55,332 nt of DNA from Aquabacter sediminis (GTDB lineage Bacteria; Pseudomonadota; Alphaproteobacteria; Rhizobiales; Xanthobacteraceae), in the NCBI RefSeq assembly GCF_028863665.1, contig NZ_JARBFX010000018.1, positions 1-55,332 on the forward strand, given 5' to 3'. Positions within the stretch are counted from its first letter, which is position 1; each line of letters starts with the position of its first letter. Shown here one piece after another: positions 8,557 to 16,907 of this stretch. Both the position numbers and the translations under genes were made by a program. The notes beneath the pieces are model-generated. The model saw nothing but the letters and a program-made list of their open reading frames with translations, was not told the origin of the DNA and made no database searches.

Positions 8557-9447
8557 TCAGGCCGCCTGCTGTGCGGGTGCGCCATTGGCGGAGGGCGCGG
8601 CGGAGATCGCCTCGCTTTCCACCTCGTCGATGGTGGGACGCTGGCTGGCGTCGATGGTCTTGCGGCCATGCTCCAGCGCGATCGGGGGCAGGGCGCCATT
8701 CATGAAGGCGATCAGCGTCTGCTTGACGATGATGAAGGGCTGGACCTGCTTCTCACGCACGATCTTCACCTTGTGCGCGATGGGCCCGAGAATGGCGTAG
8801 GAGGCGTAGATGCCGAAGAAGGTGCCGATGAGCGCCGAGCCGATATAGTGGCCGAGGATTTCCGGCGACTGGTCGATGGCGCCCATGGCTTTCACGATGC
8901 CAAGCACCGCCGCGCAGATGCCGAGCGCGGGCAGGCCCTCGGCCACCGTGCTGAGCGCGCCCGCGGGCTTGGTCTTATGCTTCTTGATGGTCGAGATCTC
9001 CTGCTCCATGAGCGATTCGATCTCGTGGGACTTGGCATTGCCGATGAGGATCAGGCGGGCATAGTCGCAGATATACTGCGTGAGTTCCTTGTCCTTCAGA
9101 ATGGACGGGAAGTGCCCGAACAGGGGCGAGTTGGCGGGGTCGTCGATATGGCCTTCCACCTCGTTGCGCGGCTTTTGGCGCATGTCACGCATGAGCGCGT
9201 AGAGCAGCGAGAGCAGCGCCAGGAAATCCTTGCGCTTGGGCGCGGTTTCCTTGAACGCGTGCAGCAGCGCCGAGCCGGTGTCCTTCACTGTCGACATGGG
9301 ATTGGCGATGATGAAGGTGCCGGCCGCGATGCCGCCGATGATGGCGAATTCGAACGGCTCCCAGACCACCGCCGGGTTGCCGCCCATCAGCGTGAAGCTG
9401 CCGAACGTGGCCACCAGCCCGAGCACGATGCCGATGAGAATGAACAA
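8557..9447 (-). CDS. motA: Flagellar motor stator protein MotA
   Basis: A 296-aa stator subunit that conducts protons together with MotB (not in this window). It has two N-terminal membrane helices, a large cytoplasmic loop (SALLHAFKETAPKRKDFLAL, with the charged residues that contact FliG), and two more helices (PALGICAAVLGIVKAMGAID and IGSALIGTFFGIYASYAILG). No good ATG precedes the first membrane helix. A TTG at 9447 has GGGGGA 7 nt upstream and gives the expected N-terminus, so I use it instead of the longer frame to 9561. A hydrophilic Ala-rich tail of about 35 residues follows the last helix. Confidence 0.93.
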   Translation of the reverse strand: MFILIGIVLGLVATFGSFTLMGGNPAVVWEPFEFAIIGGIAAGTFIIANPMSTVKDTGSALLHAFKETAPKRKDFLALLSLLYALMRDMRQKPRNEVEGHIDDPANSPLFGHFPSILKDKELTQYICDYARLILIGNAKSHEIESLMEQEISTIKKHKTKPAGALSTVAEGLPALGICAAVLGIVKAMGAIDQSPEILGHYIGSALIGTFFGIYASYAILGPIAHKVKIVREKQVQPFIIVKQTLIAFMNGALPPIALEHGRKTIDASQRPTIDEVESEAISAAPSANGAPAQQAA

Positions 9448-9634
9448 AGCCTGATCCCCCGATTCAACTGAAAACCGGTCTAGGGGGCGTGGATTGCGCG
9501 AGGCTGGTCCCGCCGGCCGGGAGGGCGCGCCGGCGCGCAAGGTCAGGTTCGGACAAGCCACAAGCGCCAGGAAGAGAACGCGCGCATCCGCCCCGGCCGG
9601 CGGGCTCTCGCGCGCTCAACAGAGGGAGCACGGC
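9448..9634. promoter_or_regulatory. Divergent intergenic region motA / flgF
   Basis: This 187-bp gap separates the minus-strand motA operon from the plus-strand flgF-fliI operon and must hold at least two promoters. I see no clear sigma-54 (GG-N10-GC) or sigma-28-like element. The only clear site is an AGGGAG ribosome-binding element just before flgF. Confidence 0.5.
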
Positions 9635-10360
9635 ATGCCGACGGGCCTTTACGTGGCGCTCTCCGCGCAGATGGCCATGGAGCGCCGCCTGGCGACGGTG
9701 GCCAACAACGTGGCCAACATGAACACGGCGGGCTATCGGGCGGAGCGCATCCGCTTCGAAACCGTGATGGACAATGCGGGCGGGCGCGATGTCGCCTTCG
9801 CCTCGGTGGGCGAGACCTATACGGACCTGACCGCCGGCCAGTCCAAATTCACCGGCAACCCGCTCGACGTGGCGGTGCAGGGGGATGCCTGGTTCTCGGT
9901 GAAGACCCCCGCCGGCATTGCCTATACCCGCGACGGGCGTATGCATATGAGCGCCGAGGGGCAGCTCCTGTCGGTGAACAACCATCCGGTGCTGGATGCC
10001 GGCGGCACGCCGCTGGCCATCGACCCGGCGGGCGGCGAGGTGCGGATCGGCTCTGACGGCTCCATCTCCCAGGGCACGGTCGCGGTGGGCAAGGTGGGCC
10101 TCTTCACCATTCCCGCCGGTGCCGCGCTGACCCGCGCCGACAATTCCTCCGTCATTCCCGACCAGGCGGCGGAGGTGGTGCAGGACTTCACCAACGTGGC
10201 CATCCACCAGGGCTATTCGGAGAGCTCCAACGTCGACCCCATCCGCGAGATGACCCGGCTGATCATGATCCAGCGGGCCTTCGAGCAGGCCATGGCGGCG
10301 GTCAGCCAGGTGGAATCCTCAACCGACAACGCCATCCGCACGCTGGGCCCCGGCTCCTGA
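9635..10360 (+). CDS. flgF: Flagellar proximal rod protein FlgF
   Basis: A 241-aa rod protein. The N-terminal motif (ATVANNVANMNTAGYRAERI) and the C-terminal helix (VDPIREMTRLIMIQRAFEQA) mark a rod/hook-family protein. Its length and its gap relative to FlgG in the central region identify it as FlgF. The ATG at 9635 has AGGGAG upstream; the longer frame to 9494 adds a basic, non-conserved stretch. FliI follows after about 25 bp. Confidence 0.95.
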   Translation: MPTGLYVALSAQMAMERRLATVANNVANMNTAGYRAERIRFETVMDNAGGRDVAFASVGETYTDLTAGQSKFTGNPLDVAVQGDAWFSVKTPAGIAYTRDGRMHMSAEGQLLSVNNHPVLDAGGTPLAIDPAGGEVRIGSDGSISQGTVAVGKVGLFTIPAGAALTRADNSSVIPDQAAEVVQDFTNVAIHQGYSESSNVDPIREMTRLIMIQRAFEQAMAAVSQVESSTDNAIRTLGPGS

Positions 10361-10384
10361 CGGGCGCGGATGAAGGATCGCACC

Positions 10385-11707
10385 ATGAAGGCATTGGCGG
10401 CGCTGCGCGCCTCGGTGGAAGCTGGCCTCGAGGAGGTTCCCCCCGTGCGCGTGGGCGGCACCGTGCGCGAGGTGGCGCCCACCCATTTCCGGGTGAGCGG
10501 GCTGTCGGGCTTCGTCAAGCTCGGCGAGCGCGTGCGCTTCGAGGCGGACGGGCGGGCGCGCATCGGCGAGGTGATCCGGCTCGATCATGCGGGCGTGGTG
10601 GTCAAGCCGTTCGACGAGCGGGCCAATGTGGGCGTGGGGGCGGTGGCCTATCGCATCGGCGCGCTCACCCTCTCGCCTGAGCGCGGCTGGAAGGGGCGCG
10701 TGGTCAATGCGCTCGGCCAGCCGCTGGATGGGGCCGGGCCTCTGCTGCGCGGAGACCGGCGCATGCCGCTCGACGCCGAGCCGCCCCCCGCCATGACGCG
10801 CGCGCGCATCCACAAGCCGCTGCGCACCGGCGTCAAGGTCATCGACATTTTCACGCCCATCTGCGAGGGCCAGCGCATCGGCATTTTCGCCGGCTCGGGC
10901 GTGGGCAAGTCCACGCTTCTGTCCATGCTGGCGGGCTGCCAGGGCTTCGACACGGTGGTGGTGGCGCTCGTTGGCGAGCGCGGGCGCGAGGTGCGTGAAT
11001 TCCTGGAGGGACCGCTCGCCCCCAACCGCCACCGCGCGGTGGTGGTGGTTTCCACCTCCGACGAGAGCCCCATGATGCGGCGCCTCGCCCCGCAGGCGGC
11101 GCTCTCCATTGCCGAATACTTCCGCGATCTGGGCGAATCCGTGCTGCTGATCGTTGATTCGGTCACCCGCTACGCCCATGCCGCCCGAGACGTGGCGCTG
11201 GCCGCCGGTGAGCCGGCGGTGGCGCGCGGCTATGCGCCGTCCGTCTTCTCCACCTTGCCGCGCCTCCTGGAGCGGGCGGGACCGGGTGCGGAAGGGGCGG
11301 GCAACATCTCCGCCGTCTTCTCCGTGCTGGTGGATGGCGACGACCACAACGACCCGGTGGCGGATGCCATTCGCGGCACGCTGGACGGCCATATCGTCCT
11401 CGACCGCGCCATCGCCGACCAGGGCCGCTTTCCGGCGGTGAATGTGCTCGGCTCCATCTCGCGCTTGGCGGGCGAGGTGTGGAGCGAGCCGGAGCGCGAG
11501 CTGGTGCGCAGCCTGAAGGGCCTCATCGCCCGCTTCGAGGACACGCGCGACCTGCGCCTGATGGGCGGCTACCAGGCCGGCAGCGATGCCGAGCTCGACC
11601 AGGCGGTGGCGGTGGTGCCCCGCATCTATGAGGCGCTGCGCCAGCAGGCGGGCTCGCCCGCCTCCCTCGATCCTTTCGCGGACCTTGCCGCCGCGCTCCG
11701 CGCCTGA
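10385..11707 (+). CDS. fliI: Flagellar export ATPase FliI
   Basis: A 440-aa ATPase of the flagellar type III export apparatus, related to the F1 beta subunit. Walker A (AGSGVGKST) lies near residues 169-177, Walker B (SVLLIVDSVTRYAHAARDVA) near 255-270, and the DPVADAIRGTLDGHIVLDR catalytic segment near 335. I chose the ATG at 10385, which has AAGGA 7 nt upstream, over the ATG at 10370. It follows flgF in the same operon. The usual partner FliJ may be the coiled-coil protein at 22454. Confidence 0.97.
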   Translation: MKALAALRASVEAGLEEVPPVRVGGTVREVAPTHFRVSGLSGFVKLGERVRFEADGRARIGEVIRLDHAGVVVKPFDERANVGVGAVAYRIGALTLSPERGWKGRVVNALGQPLDGAGPLLRGDRRMPLDAEPPPAMTRARIHKPLRTGVKVIDIFTPICEGQRIGIFAGSGVGKSTLLSMLAGCQGFDTVVVALVGERGREVREFLEGPLAPNRHRAVVVVSTSDESPMMRRLAPQAALSIAEYFRDLGESVLLIVDSVTRYAHAARDVALAAGEPAVARGYAPSVFSTLPRLLERAGPGAEGAGNISAVFSVLVDGDDHNDPVADAIRGTLDGHIVLDRAIADQGRFPAVNVLGSISRLAGEVWSEPERELVRSLKGLIARFEDTRDLRLMGGYQAGSDAELDQAVAVVPRIYEALRQQAGSPASLDPFADLAAALRA

Positions 11708-11710
11708 CCC

Positions 11711-11764
11711 GTGCCGCCCAGACCCGCCGTACTGCCCAGGCCCGCCGTGTTGCCCAGGCCCGCC
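11711..11764. repeat. Three tandem copies of an 18-bp unit
   Basis: Units at 11711-11728, 11729-11746 and 11747-11764 follow the pattern GTNNTGCCCAGGCCCGCC, with small differences in the first copy. The array begins 3 bp after the fliI stop codon. It is non-coding as far as I can tell. Confidence 0.85.
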
Positions 11765-11796
11765 GGTCCGCGTGAGGCCGCTTCGCCACGCCTGCT

Positions 11797-11830
11797 GGTC
11801 AAGTCTGGTGGTCAAGTCTGGCGGTCAAGT
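11797..11830. repeat. Three tandem copies of a 13-bp unit
   Basis: The core GGTCAAGT recurs at 11797, 11810 and 11823, exactly 13 bp apart, with the intervening bases CTGGT or CTGGC. Together with the 18-bp array just upstream this makes the fliI downstream region repeat-dense. Confidence 0.8.
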
Positions 11831-11961
11831 TCGGCACCCAGGTAGGGCAAGATTTTATATCGTATTGGATTCCAAGTGCAAAACATAAATCGATGAACTC
11901 ATCGATCGCATCAGCCCCACGCAAGCATTGAAAAGTAACGTGATCTCATGGGCTCCAAGAA
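11831..11961 (+). promoter_or_regulatory. AT-richer leader upstream of the DUF4214 gene with a shared 15-mer
   Basis: Base composition drops here compared with the surroundings, for example around 11849-11905, as expected for a promoter. The 15-mer CAGCCCCACGCAAGC at 11912-11926 recurs at 14065-14079 upstream of flgE. I see no standard sigma-54 or -35/-10 pair with confidence. Confidence 0.4.
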
Positions 11962-13947
11962 ATGTCTGCGAGCCTGAAGGAATTTTGGGGTTACATGATG
12001 TCCAATCCAATCAGTCTCGATACGTCAGGTATTCTGAGTGCATTGCTGGCGATCCGCAGCCAGATGACGGGTCCTTCGATCCAGGCCGAGGTCCTCGACC
12101 AGACCATCTACAACATCATCAACGGTGTTCCCGCGGCCGATGGCCCGAGCCGCCCGCTGGTGAGCAAGGTGTATGTGGATGCGGACGGCGTCTACCACAC
12201 CGGCGATACGGTCACGGTGTCGGTGAACTTCGATTCCACCATGTTCGTGAACACCGCCAACGGCACCCCGCGCCTCCTGCTGGAGACCGGCGCCACCGAC
12301 CGCTACGCCACCTATGTGTCCGGCTCCGGCACCGACACGCTGCACTTCACCTATACGGTGCAGGCCGGCGACGAGGCGGCGCGCCTGAACTATGCCAGCT
12401 CGACCGCGCTCGAGTTCAACGGCGCGGCGATCACCAATTCCATCGGCACCGCGGCCAACCTCACGCTCCCGGCCTTCGGCTCGGCGGGCACCCTGGCCTT
12501 CCAGTCGGCCGTGGCCGTGGGTGATGGCATGACCGCCCCGGAGACCCGGGCCGAAGCCCTGTTCCACACGCTGCCCGGCGCGGACCTCGTCACCAAGGTC
12601 CTGGCCGACGCGGCGGCGAGCGCCCCCCAGGCGGCCGGCTCCCTGTTCCTGGCCCAGGCCGACCTGCAGACCTTCGGCTCGGCTGCGAACGACGTGGTGT
12701 TCGGGACCGGCGAGAAGGTCCAGGCCTTCGGCGGCGCGGGCAGTGACCTGCTGGCCGGTGGCATCGGCCAGACCCTGCTCCATGGCGGCGTCGGCGAGGA
12801 TACCGCCTATTTCAGCGGCAACCAGGCTGACTACACGATCTCGCAGGATCGCGGCCTGACCCTCGTCACCTCCAAGGCCGACCCTTCCCAGGTCACCGAG
12901 CTGGTGAACGTGGAGCACATGGCCTTCGCGGACGCCACCGTCGACGTGTCCACTCCCGACAGCGTGGCCTGGATCTCCGCCCTCTACACCCAGGTTCTGG
13001 GCCGCCAGGCGGATCTGGCCGGCATCCAGTTCTATGTGGGCCAGGTGGAGCGCGGCGCGTCTGCCGGCGACATCGCCATCGGCTTCCTCACCTCTCCGGA
13101 AGCGGTGGCCAACGGCACCGGCGTCGCCTCGGCCGCCGATGTGAGCGTCGAGATGCTCTATCGCGTGCTGCTCGGCCGTGACGCCGACGCGGCGGGCCTT
13201 GCCCATCACCAGCAGGCGCTGGCGAACGGCGTCAGCATCGGCCAGGTGGCGAACCACTTCCTCGCCTCTCCGGAGCTGATGGGCGTCCACGCGGCCCAGG
13301 ACCTGGACTTCTACATGAACGGCTCCACCGCCGGCGTGCTCAGCGGCACCGGCGGGGCCGACAATCTGGTGGGCGGCGTCCTCAACGACACCATCACCGG
13401 CAATGGCGGCGCCGACCATGTGGACGGCCGCACCGGCACCGACACGGCGGTCTTCTCCGGCGCCAGCACCGACTACCAGGTGACCACCGACGGCGTGCAC
13501 TTCTTCGTCCGCGCCGCCGCCAACCCGGCCGAGGTGACCACGCTCATCAATGTGGAGCATGTGCAGTTCTCCGACACCGGCGTTGACCTGGTGCCGAACA
13601 GCAACGTGGCTTGGCTCGGTTCGCTCTACCAGCAGGTGCTCGGCCGCCAGGCTGACGCCGCCGGTCTCCTCACCCAGATCGAGGCGGTTGAGAACGGGGC
13701 CTCCCTGGGCCAGGTGGCGCTGAGCTTCCTGACCTCGGCCGAGGCGGTGGACAACGGCACCGGCGTGGATGCGGGAAGCCTGTCCGTCAACGCGGTGTTC
13801 GAGGGCCTGTTGGGCCGCGCGGCCACCTCTGGCGAGGCCGCGCAGTTTGCCTCTGCCGACTTTGCTTCGGTGGCCGACGCCATCATGCACTCGGATGAGA
13901 TGCAGCTGCACTTCATGACCCCGGCCCAGTACGACTTCGTGGGCTGA
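11962..13947 (+). CDS. Ig-like / RTX-like / DUF4214 duplicated secreted protein
   Basis: A 661-aa acidic protein without cysteine and without a classical signal peptide. Residues about 68-185 resemble the Ig-like repeat of RTX adhesins (VYVDADGVYHTGDTVTVSVN ... YTVQAGDEAARL). Then two copies of one module follow: a Gly/Asp-rich RTX-like stretch (about 237-330 and 455-545, each ending in a VEH-xx-F-x-D pattern) and a DUF4214 domain (about 335-445 and 548-650, each with VLGRQAD). Ca2+-dependent type I secretion is typical of such proteins, but no transporter lies nearby. The position between fliI and flgE, and a promoter-region 15-mer shared with flgE, suggest a cell-surface or flagellum-linked protein. 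ATGs at 11995 and 11998 are alternative starts. A strong terminator follows. Confidence 0.85.
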   Translation: MSASLKEFWGYMMSNPISLDTSGILSALLAIRSQMTGPSIQAEVLDQTIYNIINGVPAADGPSRPLVSKVYVDADGVYHTGDTVTVSVNFDSTMFVNTANGTPRLLLETGATDRYATYVSGSGTDTLHFTYTVQAGDEAARLNYASSTALEFNGAAITNSIGTAANLTLPAFGSAGTLAFQSAVAVGDGMTAPETRAEALFHTLPGADLVTKVLADAAASAPQAAGSLFLAQADLQTFGSAANDVVFGTGEKVQAFGGAGSDLLAGGIGQTLLHGGVGEDTAYFSGNQADYTISQDRGLTLVTSKADPSQVTELVNVEHMAFADATVDVSTPDSVAWISALYTQVLGRQADLAGIQFYVGQVERGASAGDIAIGFLTSPEAVANGTGVASAADVSVEMLYRVLLGRDADAAGLAHHQQALANGVSIGQVANHFLASPELMGVHAAQDLDFYMNGSTAGVLSGTGGADNLVGGVLNDTITGNGGADHVDGRTGTDTAVFSGASTDYQVTTDGVHFFVRAAANPAEVTTLINVEHVQFSDTGVDLVPNSNVAWLGSLYQQVLGRQADAAGLLTQIEAVENGASLGQVALSFLTSAEAVDNGTGVDAGSLSVNAVFEGLLGRAATSGEAAQFASADFASVADAIMHSDEMQLHFMTPAQYDFVG

Positions 13948-13955
13948 CGCCTTGG

Positions 13956-13991
13956 GGCCGGCGGGCATTCCCCGCCGGCCTCATTTTGTTC
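13956..13991 (+). terminator. Rho-independent terminator after the DUF4214 gene
   Basis: A perfect 10-bp stem (GGCCGGCGGG at 13956-13965 and CCCGCCGGCC at 13971-13980) with a 5-nt loop is followed by TCATTTTGTTC. It ends the DUF4214 gene transcript 9 bp after its stop codon and isolates it from flgE. Confidence 0.9.
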
Positions 13992-14064
13992 AACGGCCGC
14001 TCCGCCGCCTCGCGCCGGCCGGGCGGCGGTCTTGTGGAGCGGGTCGCCACCTTTCGTGACGCTC

Positions 14065-14079
14065 CAGCCCCACGCAAGC
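14065..14079. promoter_or_regulatory. 15-mer shared with the DUF4214 gene leader
   Basis: CAGCCCCACGCAAGC occurs here, 70 bp before the flgE start, and at 11912-11926, about 35 bp before the DUF4214 gene. Both copies lie in short intergenic leaders in the same orientation, which suggests a shared promoter or operator element. Confidence 0.5.
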
Positions 14080-14149
14080 CAAGCGCCCTCAAATGCGCAC
14101 AGGGCCAAAGGGCCCGGCGGATGCCCCGCTCACCATCGGAGTTGGTTTC

Positions 14150-15406
14150 ATGAGTCTCTATGGGATGCTGCGGACCAGCGTGTCCGGCATGACGGCGCAG
14201 TCCAACATGCTCAGCAACGTGTCCGAGAACATCGCCAATACCGGCACCACCGGCTACAAGAGCGTGTCCTCGGAATTCTCCTCGCTGCTCCTGAATTCGA
14301 GCTCAACGCAGTATGAGTCGGGCGCCGTGACCACAGAAACGCGCCAGTCCATCTCCAAGCAAGGTGGCCTCGCCTACACCACCTCCTCCACGGACCTTGC
14401 CATCCAGGGCAATGGCTTCTTCCTGGTGCAGGACCCCTCCGGCCAGAGCCTTCTGACCCGCGCCGGCGCCTTCCAGGTGGATGCCTCCACCGGAAACCTG
14501 GTGAACAGCGCCGGCTTGACCCTCATGGGCTACGACATTGCCGACGGCACGCCCGACGTGGTGCTGAATGGCTTTGGCGGGCTCCAGCCCATCAATTTCC
14601 AGAACACCAAGCTGGAGGCCAACGCCTCCACCAGCGGTGCCTTCGCCGCAAACCTGCCGGCCAATACGGCGGTGGTGACGGGCGATACACCCTCGGACAA
14701 CCTGGCGACCTCGGCTTATACCGAGAAGTCCTCGCTGGTGGCCTTCGATAACCTTGGCAACAAGGTCACCCTGGATCTCTACATGACCAAGACGGCGACG
14801 TCGCCGGGCGTGTGGGAAATGGCCGTGTTCGATCGCGCCGACGCCTCCGCCACCGGCGGCTTTCCCTATGGGTCCGGGCCGCTGGCGACCCAGACCATGA
14901 ATTTCGACGGCCTGGGAAATCTGACCTCCGGTGATTCCATCACCTTCACCGTTCCCAACGGCCAGGCCTTGACCATGGACCTTTCGGGCATGACCCAGCT
15001 TGGCGCGGGCTATACGCCCCTGACTGCCACCGTGGACGGCAATGCCCCGGCGGCCGTGCAGGGCGTGGTGATCAAGTCCGACGGCACGGTCTATGCGACC
15101 GACGCCAACGGCCGGCAGTCTGCCATCTTCAAGGTGCCGCTCGCCTTCGTGGAAAGCCCGGACCGGCTTGCCCCGGCAGCCGGAAACGCCTTCACCGCCA
15201 CGGTGGAATCCGGTCTTGTCCAGGTGGGCTTTCCCGAGCAGGTGGGCCTCGGCTCCCTGGTCTCCGGCGCCACCGAGCAGTCCAACGTGGACATGGCATC
15301 CGAGCTGACCAAGATGATCGTCGCCCAGCGCGATTACACCGCCAATTCCAAGGTGTTCCAGACCGGCACGGAGCTGCTGGACGTGCTCATGAACCTGAAG
15401 CGGTGA
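14150..15406 (+). CDS. flgE: Flagellar hook protein FlgE
   Basis: A 418-aa hook subunit. It starts MSLYGMLRTSVSGMTAQSNM and carries SENIANTGTTGYKSVSSEF, the rod/hook N-motif. The C-terminus shows SNVDMASELTKMIVAQRDYT and SKVFQTGTELLDVLMNLKR. The central variable D1/D2 region is of ordinary length. The ATG at 14150 has GGAG upstream; an in-frame ATG at 14093 lacks support. A terminator separates it from the gene before, and flgK follows after 34 bp, so it heads the hook operon. Confidence 0.97.
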   Translation: MSLYGMLRTSVSGMTAQSNMLSNVSENIANTGTTGYKSVSSEFSSLLLNSSSTQYESGAVTTETRQSISKQGGLAYTTSSTDLAIQGNGFFLVQDPSGQSLLTRAGAFQVDASTGNLVNSAGLTLMGYDIADGTPDVVLNGFGGLQPINFQNTKLEANASTSGAFAANLPANTAVVTGDTPSDNLATSAYTEKSSLVAFDNLGNKVTLDLYMTKTATSPGVWEMAVFDRADASATGGFPYGSGPLATQTMNFDGLGNLTSGDSITFTVPNGQALTMDLSGMTQLGAGYTPLTATVDGNAPAAVQGVVIKSDGTVYATDANGRQSAIFKVPLAFVESPDRLAPAAGNAFTATVESGLVQVGFPEQVGLGSLVSGATEQSNVDMASELTKMIVAQRDYTANSKVFQTGTELLDVLMNLKR

Positions 15407-15440
15407 GTGTGCCGTCTGTTTTCCGGCCTGAGAGGGTGCC

Positions 15441-16907
15441 ATGAGCCTGTCGCTCGCGTTCAACACCGCACGCTCGTCGCTGCACACCACCGCCACCCAA
15501 TTGTCGGTGTCGAGCCGCAATGTGGCGGGCGGCAACGATCCCAACGCCTCGCGCAAGATCGCCGTGACGGTGACGTCTGGCGACGGTTCGAGCCGGGTGG
15601 TGACCATTTCGCGCGCGACCGGCGGCCCCCTCTTCGACCGGATGTTGGGCGCCACTTCCACCACCGCCAACCAGAAGGCGGTTCTCGACGGCCTGGACAC
15701 GCTACGCCAGACCATCGGCGACACCACCTCCGGCATCTCGCCGGCGGCCAAGCTGGGCGTGCTCCAGAGCGCGCTCCAGAGCGCGGCCAATGCCCCGGAC
15801 AATGCGGTGTTCGCCCAGTCGGTGGCCACCGCTGCGGCCGATCTTGCCCGCGCTCTCAACAGCTCCACCGAGACGGTTCAGCAGGCCCGCACCGATGCGG
15901 ACGCCGCCATCGGCACTTCGGTCACCAAGGTCAACGATCTGCTGGCGCAGTTCCAGGTGGAGAATGCCACCGTGGTGTCCGGCACCGCCCGTGGCCTTGA
16001 TGTGACCGACGCCATGGACCGTCGGGATGCCATCCTTTCCAACCTGTCGCAGGAAATGGGCATCTCCACCATCTCCCGCGCCAATAACGACATGGTTCTC
16101 TACACCGACGGGGGCGTGACCCTGTTCGATTCCGTGCCGCGCGCGGTCACCTTCCGGCCAGCCACCGTGCTCGCCGCAGGGACTGCGGGGAATGCGGTGT
16201 TCGTGGACGGGGTGGCCGTCACGGGCGCCGACGCCGCCATGCCGCTTCAGGCGGGCCGCATCGCCGGCCTCGCCACTTTGCGGGACACCATCGCCCCCAC
16301 CTACCAGAACCAGCTGGACGAGCTCGCCCGGGGATTGGTAACCGCGTTCTCCGAGCAGGATCAGACCGGCGGCGGCGCTCCCGCGGCCGCCGGTCTTTTC
16401 ATCCCGGCGAGCGGGTCGTCCGCCGTGCCGGGTGCCCTGACGCCGGGCCTTGCGGCCACACTTGCGGTCCATCCGGACGCCGACGCCGTGCAGGGGGGCG
16501 ATCCCTTCCGCGTGCGCGACGGCGGCCTCAACGGGGCTGCCTATGGCTACAATGCCAGCGCCGCAGCCAGCTTCCAGGATCGCCTCGCAAGCCTCGGCAC
16601 GGAGCTGTCCGCCCAGCGCAGCTTCGACGGCGCCGCCGGGCTCGGCACCGCGCAAAAGCCCCTGGCGGGCTTCGCCACCGCCTCCGTGAGCTGGCTGGAA
16701 GGCATGCGCCAGATCACCTCTACCCGCGCCGACAGCGAACAGGCGGTTCTGGCCCAGGCCTCCGGCGCCTTGTCCAACGCCACCGGCATCAATCTCGACC
16801 AGGAATATGCCAACCAGCTGGAGCTGGAACGCTCCTACCAGGCCTCCTCCAAGCTGATTGGCGCCGTCAACCAACTCTTCGATGCCCTCTTCGGCATGAT
16901 CCGGTGA
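15441..16907 (+). CDS. flgK: Flagellar hook-associated protein FlgK (HAP1)
   Basis: A 488-aa protein joining hook and filament. The N-terminus (SLAFNTARSSLHTTATQLSV, then SSRNVAGGNDPNASRK) and the C-terminus (GINLDQEYANQLELERSYQA, then SSKLIGAVNQLFDALFGMIR) are typical. The start is the ATG at 15441 with GAGAGGG before it. The stop codon overlaps flgL. Confidence 0.95.
   Translation: MSLSLAFNTARSSLHTTATQLSVSSRNVAGGNDPNASRKIAVTVTSGDGSSRVVTISRATGGPLFDRMLGATSTTANQKAVLDGLDTLRQTIGDTTSGISPAAKLGVLQSALQSAANAPDNAVFAQSVATAAADLARALNSSTETVQQARTDADAAIGTSVTKVNDLLAQFQVENATVVSGTARGLDVTDAMDRRDAILSNLSQEMGISTISRANNDMVLYTDGGVTLFDSVPRAVTFRPATVLAAGTAGNAVFVDGVAVTGADAAMPLQAGRIAGLATLRDTIAPTYQNQLDELARGLVTAFSEQDQTGGGAPAAAGLFIPASGSSAVPGALTPGLAATLAVHPDADAVQGGDPFRVRDGGLNGAAYGYNASAAASFQDRLASLGTELSAQRSFDGAAGLGTAQKPLAGFATASVSWLEGMRQITSTRADSEQAVLAQASGALSNATGINLDQEYANQLELERSYQASSKLIGAVNQLFDALFGMIR

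Noticed and set aside
12025-13968. A 647-codon frame on the minus strand opposite the DUF4214 gene
   Set aside because: It mirrors the codon structure of the real gene, is His/Arg/Gly-rich without domain pattern, and has no fitting start signal.
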